Origin: Halictus rubicundus
Taxonomy: Eukaryota; Arthropoda; Insecta; Hymenoptera; Halictidae
Assembly: GCF_050948215.1 (NCBI RefSeq)
Contig: NC_135153.1
Coordinates: forward strand, 8,584,058 to 8,648,057
Length of the DNA: 64,000 nucleotides
Direction of reading: 5' to 3'
Shown here one piece after another: positions 50,802 through 62,240 of this stretch (its first letter is position 1; every line of letters starts with the position of its first letter). The position numbers and the translations under genes are program-made. The notes beneath the pieces were generated by a model. It saw nothing but the letters and a program-made list of their open reading frames with translations. It was not told the origin of the DNA and searched no databases.

Positions 50802-51043
50802 GCAATATATGAAATAATGGTAGTACACAGCTGTATATACATACCTAGTAACTCGTAGGCATCATTCGACATCTGTTCCCAAATATTGTATAAGCGTGCG
50901 CGTGCGTATATTTGTATTTGCGTACGTGCGAGAAAGAACTAAGTGACAAAGGAAGGCAATAAAACTGAAGAGAAAAAGAGATATAGAAAGAAATTAAGAA
51001 GGAAGTGCAGAAAGTGTTCTTACGCGCACCAACTGTGCGATTT

Positions 51044-54000
51044 ATGCAAAATCTCGCGCGTAACGTGGATGTATTGACGCAAGGATTTAAATACAGTATA
51101 TCAGGACTAATGAACCTCGCAAATCAAACTACTGATCCTCAAAGTGGTGTTTTCTTTGTTAACTTCAATCAGGATTGTACGTAAGTGTCGCGCCCTCAAC
51201 AACTAGACAATTGGGGACATCGTCCTTTGTTCCCTAACCTCGTTTCCCTTATGTGAAACTTTTCCCTCCGTAAAATCGTATGCAAGCTTTTGTTTACAAT
51301 AGTTTAATTTCTTCGCCCAGTGAAACATCATATCATTTCCTTTTTATGTCGTATGTTCTGACACATACGTTTCATACGTTACAATGTTTTCACTACTTGT
51401 GTATTAGTAGTCGCATTTTAGCAAGTAATTGCGTTTTAATAATCTATCTATGTTATTTAACTGATCACATCATAAATGGAGATGCTTCTCGCCTGTGAGA
51501 ACTACTTAACAATTCTTATTTTATCATACTTTTGATATTAGTTTTTTTTACATTTATTAACATTGTAGATTATTGAGAAATAAGGAATTATCATCTTCTT
51601 ATGATTTGCATTCATTAAAAACATTAGTTATCTGAATTACCATCAGGTAATTTTGTAAAATCTATATTATTAATATATGTATATTCACCAGAATCATTTG
51701 TATGTATACATCTGATTTCAATGTATTTACATGATATTATAATGTAGATACCTACATCAATAGAAGTTCGAAGTAATAAATTCAATTAACTATATCTAAG
51801 ACGTATAAAAAAAGAAATATAATTGGCAATATAAAATTCTAATGAAATTTATTTCAGATCTTTGGCTGTAGGATCAAAAGCAGGTTATAAACTTTTCTCT
51901 TTGAATTCTGTTGACCATCTGGAAAAAATATATGAAAATGGTAATAATATCTGTATTATGTAAAAAGTAAATATCAATTTGAAAATGTATTTCAAAGAAA
52001 AATAATTAAATTGTTCGTAATTCTGTGCACAACAGATACCGTGGACATATGTATCGTTGAACGATTATTTAGCAGTAGCCTTGTGGCAATGGTTAGTTTG
52101 TCATCACCTCGTAAACTCAAAGTTTGTCACTTCAGAAAGGGAACCGAAATTTGCTACTACAGTTACTCAAACACCATCTTGGCTGTGAAGCTCAATAGAC
52201 TAGTAAGTGATTTTTATGTAATAGGTAGTAAAAATAATATTAGGAGGATGTATTTAATACTAACAATTACTACTGAACTAAATTAAAGTAAGTTAAAGTG
52301 CATATTATATGAATTTCTATTTTTTTTTTATAAACATTTAATAATAACTTTGGTTCTTTTTGGAAAAAACATTTCAATTTCTTTGTAGCAAGAGAAAAAG
52401 ATAGAAACAGTTTCTATCTTTGTAGATAAAGTAAAAGAATTATAAATTTACAAATGTTCAAGTACTTTCTTTATGGATCTTTATTTTTTATATTTCATCA
52501 ACTTTTATGAATCATTGTGTTTAACAAATTTGTTCCAGTATCCAGAGCTGACTTGCTTTTATTTTCAGAAGGAAGTAACTAAATATTATGTATGAAAATT
52601 TGATTTTATGTTTGCAAAATATTTTTTTTTCATACTTATTTGAAGTAAATATTACCTTCATTACTTTGTATATACATGATTTGATAATAGAAAATGTGTG
52701 TGTGTGCAACTTAGTTTACATACTATATTTTCATGTATCGCAAGGAATATAATAATAAGCACATGCTATTCAATTAGTATTCGCATAATTAGGAAAACTC
52801 CATTAGTAAAACATAAGAGAACTATTACCCTGGAAAATAATTAAAATATTCATAGTCATATGAAGACATAGTCTTCATACATTAAAGTGCACAAAATGGT
52901 TGCATGTATGGATCAGAGTATTACATAAAAAATAATATTCTTGACAAATGACGATTTTTTTAAGGATTGTGTAGGAAAGTTATAAATACACAGATTAATA
53001 ATGTTTGTTTTATGTTCAATTATGTTAAGATTGCAAAATAATAAAACCAAATTTTAAAAGTTATGTAGTTGTCTGAAAGTAATAATGCGATCTGCAAATA
53101 GTATCATGCTCCAAAAATAATCGATTTCTTAGTGTAAATTATAGATATATGAATCAAGTGCAGTCGTGTCAATCTCAGTATAAACAATGACATGTTCTAA
53201 TATTACAATTTCGTTAAATTGTATAATGAATCTGTATAAATGAAGAATGTGTATTTGCAGAGATTAGTAGTATGTTTGGAAGAGTCATTATATATTCATA
53301 ATATAAAGGATATGAAGGTGCTACATACAATTCGAGACACTCCACGCAATTTAGCAGGTCTGTGCACACTATCGATAAACAGTGATAATTGTTATTTAGC
53401 CTATCCTGGCTCAAATACAATTGGAGAAGTTCAAATATTTGACACAATTAATCTTGTAAGTAATAATCAATATTTTTATTGCACCCTATACTCTATATAT
53501 TTAAGCATAAATTTATTTTTCTTCCAGCAAGCTAAAAATATGATTCCTGCACATGACAGTCCATTAGCAGCACTTGTATTTTGTCCTAATGGTACCAAAG
53601 TAGCTACTGCTTCTGAGAAGGGTACTGTAATTAGAGTTTTTCAAGTAAGTATAATCATTCGTGTGGTACTGATTGTTTGTTCAGTTCTAAAATTTAGATG
53701 CATTGCTTAAGGTTCTTTATATCTCTGAAGGTTCATGATGGTACAAAACTGTTTGAGTTTCGTCGAGGAGTTAAAAGATGCGTGTCTATAAGCAGTCTTG
53801 CTTTTAGTATGGATTCTATGTTTCTTTGTTGCTCAAGTAATACGGAAACAGTCCATATTTTCAAGTTGGAAATACCAAATGAAGCGTACGTTAATTGTTC
53901 CTTTTAATTTCGATAGAACTATTGCTATTGTTGTATTTAAATTTTGTATTTTTCTTATGATATAGACTGAAACAAGCTACAGAAGAGTCACAAACTTGGA

Positions 54001-57000
54001 TGGGATATTTATCAAAGGCTGTATCAGCATCAGCTAATTATTTACCTTCACAAGTTACTGATGTTTTTAATCAAGGACGTGCCTTTGCCAGTGTCCATTT
54101 GCCATTTCAAGGGTTGAAGAATGTATGTGCCATCACAGAGTAAGTACAATTCAATTGAATGTACAAATTTCATATAAGCACTTGCATACACGATATATTT
54201 TAACACAAATATTCCTGTTGTTGTACAGAGTACACGAAGTGCTTAGGTTGTTGGTGGCTAGTGCAGATGGCTATTTGTACGTTTATAATTTGGATACAAC
54301 AGAAGGTGGAGATTGTACACTCCTAAAACAGCATAGGTTTGTAACTTTAGAAAATATATAAAGAAAATACCTAAAACACTCTGAGGCAGTCTTTGTCTGA
54401 AGATCTTTCAATCGATACTTGAAGTACAAATTATTCTTCGCATGGTAGAGAACATACATTATTATTTTACATATGTATTGTCGATGTCTCATAACGTGGT
54501 ACTCGAAAGGAATGCCAAAGGAATTCGCAAAGAAACAGTCCGATTGTGTCGTCCCGTGTCTCATGTTATGAGACACTGTCAATATATTATTTGATTAAAT
54601 CTGGCGTTTTTTTATGAATTGGATTTATTAAAATTAAGTAATACTAAAATAGATTATAAAGTGTGGCTAAATATGTAATCGATTTGTGTGATTATAGTGA
54701 TGTTATTTTTCCTTGATAAAATTGATAATATGATTGAGAAATACAACTGTAATAAATGGCAGCTATTCTTCCCTACAACGCGGTAGCTATGTTCCTAAAA
54801 TTTGGCGTACTATATAAGATAGAATTAAGACCTACAATAGTACAAAATACAATGTCAGATTCCAATAACTAACAATACTATATTGTTTCGATTTCGGAAA
54901 TGTAAGAAACACGTTTGTTAAGAGAGAAAATATGAATGTGAAACATAATAAACAAATACATTCAATATTGAGGTCATTCCATGCGAAATCGAACACTTTT
55001 CGTAGTACAGTGAATTCTCGTCATAAATAAGTTGCGTTGTTCTGGTGACTGACAATTAGACGAAATCTGAGGTTCTCGCCGAGCGTTGCATTTGAAATAC
55101 ACAGGGCACGCTGGAAACCCAAGAGTCACATCCGCCTGTAATTCATAAACCTATGATTATTGACGGATAGTGACAAGATGGCTGAGAAAATGGCTTTGTC
55201 CAATCCAATGTTGCACGTAGAAACGGAGAGCAAAGCTCGAGAGCGGGGTATTCCCCGCAGTGGTGTGGGTAGTTCCGTTGACTCCCAACCGTGAGGCACT
55301 GGCGTTGGCACTGACTCGCAACGAGAATTCACTGTAGTGTTTCGGATTTTGTTCAAATTTGGAAATGAACCATTACTGATTTGCTATTTATTTCAATATT
55401 GGCGTATTAAGAATGTCACACGAGAAAATAAATTACCGTTTAGCTCGTAAATCTTTTTAAATTATACCAAGAAAGTTTTATTTTACATAAAGATTTGTAA
55501 TCTATTATTCATTATTACGCACTATGAAACGACACCGTCTTCTTTGTTACAATATATGTATCTATCTTCTGCATTTCACTATGCTATATTCATTATTTCC
55601 ATGTTTTGTGTTTCTCAAGAAATTTATTATTATTTAGTAGTTTATATTTTCTTGAGGAATTTTAACAAAATTTTTAATATGAATCAACTTATTACAATAA
55701 AGTTCTCTTCGTAGGTTTGTGCCTCTTTTAGTAAAAATGTCGGCTTACACAGAAATTCTCCTAATTCCTTTAGTCATACTAGAACGAAAATGTGTTGTAG
55801 GAATGTTTTTGTGTTGTAGGAGGCTGCCTGTATTTCAGAATAGACTGAGTCAGAAAAATGTTTCTTTTTTTTTTTGTAGAAACTTTATATTTAAAATCAT
55901 ATAATAAACGTAATTAAAATTTTATAGATTAGATGGCAAACGAGATGAAGTAGATTGTGCTAGCGTATCTACAGCAGGATCAGGATCGGGAGAAACTCCT
56001 GCAGCAAATACTACACGAATAGTACAAAATGCAGGTATGACAATATCATAAACATTTCTTTGTATAAAGTATAATGTAGGTTTTTAAATTGAGCGAGTTG
56101 ACGATAAAGATATATTGTTCGCAGATAGTAACAACACAGTAAAGCTTATATTGATATGAAATATTTGAGTATATTTAAATTACGATTCTTCAAAATAACA
56201 TTTTTAAATGTTGATAGTTTATCAGATGCAAATAATTAAACGTAATTGAGTATTGTTTTATACTGAAATGTTGATACATAAATCAATTTTCGTGTTTCTG
56301 ATGCAAAACAAATAAACGTACACACAAGCAAATTATTTTGGTGTAAATCCGTGAGTAACTGAATGAGCGAGCGAGTGAGAGATAGGGATTTGTGCTTAAA
56401 TGCACAAACTGGTAATATATCGCAACTAATATATAAATACAGTAATGCTTTATCGATGCATATATGCATTTTTTGTAAATAATGTATTTGGACTCGATCT
56501 GTTTAAGAAATTGTAAATTTACAAAGCGAAATGAATGTTACATTTCATTTTAAGAAAGCCAATTTCTAGAGATTGTGGTACTTCCTCTTATACACAATTT
56601 TTGTATTTTCAATTATATATAATACAAACATTAAATGTAGCATTAATTTTATACATTAAATACGACAACTGTTATATAATATTTCAAATTAATTTATATC
56701 ATCTTGTACACGTAGACATGAATATAAATGGATATTGAGTAAAATGATAAATGGTTTTTTTCTTATGCTGTGAATAATGAAAAATTATCTTTTTTACAAC
56801 ATAATGCCTATCGTAATTATTTTACATAACATATGTACATACATAATGTGGAATGAAAGCAGAATGAACACAACGAATATTATTGATAATAAAAAGTAAC
56901 CAATACATTGCTCCTTTATCGGCTGTGTATTCATAATATAAATTTCAATGGATGACGTTTACAATCAACTACATTTTAATAAATTTCAAGAAGGTTCAAT

Positions 57001-60000
57001 GAGCTTATATATGTATGTATATGTATCACTCAGTTACTTATAATTACTTTATTGATACATATTTTTAATAATTGTGTTAAATGATATTTTCAAGTTTTAA
57101 TCAAAATAAGAAATTTAATCTGAAATTTGAAATCAACCAACTCTTTGTGCTGGATGTCAATAACATCACCACTTGATTAAAATATAAATATAATTTTTAT
57201 ACATTTCATTTCCACCTTAATTGCTAAAAATTGTACTAAATACGAAAGTTTAGAAATAATTGAGAAAATTTACCCAATAAAAATACATGCTAATACAGAC
57301 TTACAAGGAATGTTCACAAACTGTGAGACTCTGAATTTTATGAGACTTACTTAATTATGAGAAATGCAGATTCATAGAGTAAACAGAAATACTACACACA
57401 TACTATTTTAGCTACGGTAAGTTAAGCTTACAGAAATCTGTGTGCCTCAGACAGAGATAAATAAGCGCTGTATTAACAAAACAAACAACTTAATACAAAA
57501 CATTCTTTTAACGGGTCGAAAGACGAGCGGGGTTAACTTACACTTCAAAGTTCAATCTCCAAAATACTAAAGTTAAGATTAAAAATCGGTGGAAATATTT
57601 ACATTTGTATTGTATTCTTATTGATAAGTCTTTAAACCAATAATTAATATTTTTATATGATTGTCTTAATAATAAACACAGAGTAATGAATCATTATCAA
57701 CTCTAGATAGAAATGCTGGTAGTATTCTTACAAAAAACTATTTCTACAATAAGTCGTGTCAACATGATAGGTAAATATTCAAATAAAAAGGACAAGATCT
57801 CCGCTCTTTCAAGATTTTGTGTGCTGTGAGATGGGAGATTGGGCGATATTTAGAAGATTAAGTGTCGTGTGGTTTAACATAGACACTTCCATGTTTCCTA
57901 CATCGTGGGTAGGTAATCTACGAACAATATTCTTATCCTCGAGGCAACATAACATATGGTTGCTTGTCTTTCTTAACTTTCATGTATCACTTCTTCATAA
58001 ACATTCCTGTGCCATCGTAATCTGTTTAATCATCAGCGATTTTATTCTCATTGCTTTCCTATATTTCTTTCACTCTGCTAAAAATATGTTGACACTGACA
58101 AACAAGGGGCACAGATTTTATTGAATTATTTTTCTTTTATTTTATCTATTGCAAAAATTATTATTCTGTAAACATTTCTCTCGTTTTGGTTTATAAATTA
58201 GAATACTATGGTTGCTGTTTTTCTACAATCTCAGCAGGTTACCACGTTTATTTGTTTACTTTTACTGACTTGGCTCGCTGCACAGAGTATATGTAGTATT
58301 TTTAACTTGAACTATTCTACAAAACTACAAAAATCAAAGTCTCACAGTATACAAGCATTCCTTGTTGGTTAAACTGTTCAAGTTATTAGAAAAATGTTAC
58401 TTATTTGTTAACAACATAGAAACTGAGATCTAGTGAAAGTAATAGAAATTGTAAACGGTTGATTACTACCAAGTTATAATAACGACAAAGTTAGCAATTT
58501 TACATTGCTTAATTTATATACTGCATACGGTTTGTTTGGGTTGATAACACAACAGTTGTAAAACTCTAGTTGAGGCAGATTTTAATGGCTATTTATATGC
58601 ATATGACAAAATAGACGATAACGAAATGAAACATAACTACTATTAAGCTTGTAGACACAGTATACAAGAACAATGTTTTAACGTCTTAAATAATTTTTTT
58701 GCTTACAAATAATAAAAGAAAAGTTTTAATATTTCACACGTCAGCTCTGTATTTAAAGAAAAATATTTTCAAATTTTCAGTAGTCTATATTTATCTCTTA
58801 TATCATCCCAAAGTACAGTTAAGCTCCTTGATATTCTGAGAATGTGTATGTAATTAATTAATATAATATAGATGTTGAATAACGAGATTGATGTAATTAT
58901 AGAATTTCTACAGATGGTGTTTGTAAAAAGTATCGATCTCCTAATCAGCAACAAAAAATTAATCTTTTGTTCTCAAAATATAATTAATAAATTTTAATTA
59001 TATCAAGTTATAAGATTAAACATTTGGTAATAGATAAATGTTTGACCCATAATACTTTTAGTCTTCATAGTTGTCTTTATCTATTACAGGTGCAGAGACT
59101 TAGTTTTACGAGTACACAACTAAAATATTTATTTGATGAAATGTTGTTAATTTTAGTTTCATTAGACCATGATCATTGTGTATCTTTGTATTTTTCTCTA
59201 ACTTCTTTTACCTTGACAGTAGTTCTTAAATTTATCTTCTCAAGGCTTTTTAATGTAATGCACTTGCTTCTTTGCATTCTTGTGATAAGTTGAGATATAA
59301 TCTGTTCCTGTACTTGTAGATGCTGCTTTATTCATTTTAACATGCATTTTTACTTTTTACATATTTATTATACCATTTTTATTTTGCATTATCGTAGTAT
59401 CTACAAAAATATATTTACTATGTTTACATAATGGATGGTAGAAGATTAATGATCTTACAGAATGTTCCTGAAAAATTGCATATGCTTTATTTTAGAAATT
59501 GCATTTTTCTAGTAATAACATAGACATTCTTGTTGTTTTTAAAAAGATGTAATCTTATTGTCTCTTTATTCGATTTAACTAGGCAACAATAAAAAAATAA
59601 TCCAAATGTCTGTAGACACTCATAATAATTGAATAGAATGCATACCATCTGTTTAAGATGTTAAACAGTTGTTATTATATACTGTGATAATAACAAGTTG
59701 ATTATGTTTAATTGTGCCACCACGTGTTAAAAAGATAGTGTATTACATGTAGATGGATTAATGCTTTTAATTTTATAAAACAATATCGCACCTAATTTCA
59801 AATATTGTTTCAAATAATTGAAATCATCAATTTTTATTTAAAGTTTGGAACACAACAGTTCAGTAGTATGTATCTATAGATAATATATTATCATTTAGAA
59901 AAATTAATTTATGAAGAAACAAAATACTTTCGGCAATGTAACTATAATAAGTACAATTATTCATTCTTTCCAGCTTTCTTTATTGTCATAGATTCACATG

Positions 60001-62240
60001 AATTAGCGCTAATTGTAGATAGAATCAAATGAACATTATTCATCAATTCAGTATGTGTGTATGCGTGTGTACGTAAGTGTAAGGAGGCCTTGTTTTGATT
60101 ATGCACTGGAATTTTCTTTTTTCTTGCTTCTAACCCCTCTCAATTGAATAGGCAATTTCTTTCGGGGCTAAAGGGGGGGCCCCAAAAACAACTGACCTTA
60201 CTTGATGTAATTTTTTTCTTTTTATCGTCCATTGAAGCCTGCATAAATAGCTACGCGGGTGTGGTACGCGGACGTTCGCCAGACTCCATGTCAGGTACTG
60301 GTATATCCTCTTTTCTGTCCCTTGTTTATTTTTGCACAAGCTTAACGAAGATTAATATAAATATATAGTAACAGTCAGCAAACTCTTATATGGTTCGGAT
60401 AATCAGTTTTTATTCTATGGTAATGATTTAGATTTAATCAACTAATCTATTTTAGATGTATGCAATTGTCTTACACGCTTTTAGAAGTATGCATTTAGAA
60501 AGTTATAGAAATGTAACTTTTAAAACTATATTTAATGTATGTACACATTCATGCAAGCACTAAACATATATTTTAAATACAACAAAACTGAAAGTCTCTA
60601 TTCAGTTTTCACACTAACTACTTTTTGTAATCGGAATTAATGGAAAATTATAATACAACGTTCAAACATTAATTACATATGAAAATACAATATACAAGAT
60701 TAATGATTTTTCATGTTTAAATCTACAAGATATACTATTACAATTTATGATTTCCCATGTATATATGTATAAAACGTGTAACTTTTAACTAACAAAAATT
60801 TAGAATAATCTGGTGATTGATATCTATTTTAAACTATTTATTTCGCAGGGAAATTCGATTCAAATATTGAAATTTTTCACTCTTCAGTTTCAGTTCTTAA
60901 ACACGAAAACACATCTCAAATTTCAAATAGAAAATATTCAATACTTGATAATACAATTTCTTTTAATCCTTTAAGCCTTAAGCTATAATACCAGACACTC
61001 TATTTATTAATATAAGATATTTTTTTATTTAAATATTAAATTATGAACAGCTTTAAAATATAGTTTTAACAAAACACAGAAAAGAGTTTTTCCACAGTAC
61101 ATATACATACATTCAGAATTGCTGAAATGGTATTTGAAACCTCTAATTATGTTTGTGTTGAATTATTGTGTGATTATTGTTTATCATATTCATCTTTCTA
61201 TGATAAACTTTTTTGAAAAATCGATAATTCATAAATCAATTACAAGAAATATAGCAGAGAAATTACAATAACTTATAATAACAAGGATTTTATAATAACT
61301 TGGTAAGTTCAATTTCTTTATGACTATTGCTTTTATTTATTGAACGCTTTTAACTAACAGACAATTGAAATTCTATTTATATTTACTTTTATTGACAAAC
61401 GTTATTAATGCATACTAAGAATAGAATTAGAATTTTGGTTAGTGTATAATTAATTTCACATAAAGGTCCAACTACAGATAAGAAAATAACTCCCTTATTT
61501 TTAATGTACTTCATTTCCTTTTGTTATCAATTTGATGCAAACAAAGCATTAACTAACATTATTTTGAAAAAATAATGAAAACGAAAAAAATAGTTTTATT
61601 CGTAAATATTAAAAACAAACAATGTTTTAAGTATCATTGAAAAAATCAAGCACATAGTTGTTTTTCACCAATGAAATTTCTCGTACAACATTATTTTAAA
61701 ATTTAATTCTGAACAGAGTCCAATTTTGTTTGTTTTTGAGTTGTATGCAATTTGGAAGTAAATATTTATAACTTAAGATTGTTTACTTAAAATGTATTAT
61801 TGTTAAATAATTAATCACTTACGTGTTCATCATCAATTTTGTCTTGGTGAGTGTATTCATTGAAATTATTTGTAGTTACTAATGAATGTGTTCACTGCGC
61901 CAAAAAAAAAGCAATGATAATTGAAATATTTTTCACGCGTGTTTCATTTAAAGAGTTCGGAAACATACCGTGACGATCAAAGTTAAAGATACTATTTAAT
62001 TGTGAAGAATATATCTGGTATCATTGGCATTCAGTTTCATACATCTTTATCGTTATATCCGCTTAAAATAATGTGTAATTTGAACAATCATAGTGGACGT
62101 ACATAAATGAATTTATAGATTCAGAGAAGTATCATGAGATGATAGCTGCAACTGAGAGTCCGCCAGGATATTCGGGTTCGTTTCGTTTGAAAGATGACGC
62201 GGAATTTCCACCTGTTACGCAAAGGACGGACATCTACTAA
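51044..62240 (+). CDS. WIPI2: WIPI2/Atg18-type autophagy beta-propeller
   Basis: PI3P-binding seven-bladed WD-repeat protein that recruits the ATG16L1 machinery to the forming autophagosome. Eleven exons join in phase: 51044-51180, 51858-51940, 52036-52202, 53261-53455, 53528-53644, 53731-53885, 53966-54139, 54229-54336, 55928-56034, 60238-60294 and 62119-62240. This gives 473 aa, or 454 aa if the 57-base exon 10 is skipped (human WIPI2 about 454). The lipid-binding motif FRRG is at residues 243-246, within KLFEFRRGVKRC. Further hallmarks are SSNTETVHIFKLE and VASADGYLYVYNLD. The C-terminus after the propeller is a short Ser/Pro-rich tail ending PPVTQRTDIY. The start gives MQNLARNVDVLTQGF before the first blade. 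The last introns are long and hold transposon relics. Confidence 0.95.
51181..51857 (+). other. WIPI2 intron 1
   Basis: A 677-base GT-AG intron, AT-rich. A 72-codon chance frame at 51280-51498 has no protein character. Confidence 0.8.
52203..53260 (+). other. WIPI2 intron 3
   Basis: A 1058-base AT-rich GT-AG intron with nothing else recognised. Confidence 0.8.
54337..55927 (+). other. WIPI2 intron 8
   Basis: A 1591-base intron containing a perfect hairpin (54556-54576, stem GTGTCTCAT) and a 327-bp TA-flanked element (55008-55334). Otherwise AT-rich. Confidence 0.8.
55008..55334. mobile_element. TA-flanked MITE with CAGTGAATTCTCGT ends
   Basis: A 327-bp, GC-richer element with perfect 14-bp inverted ends CAGTGAATTCTCGT and TA immediately outside both ends (55006 and 55335). 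This is the arrangement of Tc1/mariner-type non-autonomous elements. No long frame; it sits in WIPI2 intron 8. Confidence 0.85.
57303..58365. mobile_element. 1.06-kb element with 31-bp inverted ends
   Basis: The left end begins ACAAGGAATGTTCACAAACT and continues GTGAGACTCTG. The right end, inverted, begins ACAAGGAATGCTTGTATACT and continues GTGAGACTTTG, so about 24 of 31 bases agree. No target duplication was evident. The interior holds only broken frames on either strand, so it is a non-autonomous or decayed DNA transposon of uncertain superfamily. Confidence 0.65.
60164..60183 (+). promoter_or_regulatory. GC hairpin and G-run before WIPI2 exon 10
   Basis: GGGGC pairs with GCCCC around a loop containing a G-run. 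It ends 54 bases upstream of the 57-base exon, just before the pyrimidine tract. G-runs and hairpins at this distance often influence exon inclusion. Effect inferred only. Confidence 0.4.
60238..60294 (+). CDS. WIPI2: WIPI2 exon 10, in-frame 57-nt cassette
   Basis: Flanked by a strong pyrimidine tract with acceptor ATTGAAG and a GTACTG donor. It enters and leaves in phase 1, so it adds exactly 19 codons (CINSYAGVVRGRSPDSMS plus split codons). It is GC-richer than its surroundings. The peptide resembles the Ser/Pro-rich tail segment of WIPI2 proteins (the human tail has a TYG...GKGTYVPSSP stretch). Whether it is constitutive or alternative is not visible. Confidence 0.75.
60295..62118 (+). other. 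WIPI2 intron 10
   Basis: An 1824-base AT-rich GT-AG intron with nothing else recognised. Confidence 0.75.

Larger units (their letters stand above)
46429..51043. other. Region between MMD and WIPI2, probably with MMD 5' exon
   Basis: AT-rich sequence that should include the MMD first exon and promoter (minus strand) and the WIPI2 promoter (plus strand). Recognised items are a TA microsatellite at 48147-48165, hAT-like sequences at 49366-49650, a long inverted repeat at 50148-50801 with a TA tract in its loop, and CG-containing sequence just upstream of the WIPI2 start. No coding frame could be supported. Confidence 0.45.
56035..60237 (+). other. WIPI2 intron 9
   Basis: A 4203-base intron, the largest in the window, with a 1.06-kb inverted-repeat element (57303-58365) and a G-run hairpin shortly before exon 10 (60164-60183). 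The remainder is AT-rich without supported genes. Confidence 0.75.

Noticed and set aside
57819..58124. 101-codon frame within the 1.06-kb element
   Set aside because: No transposase motif; hydrophobic low-complexity translation, likely chance.
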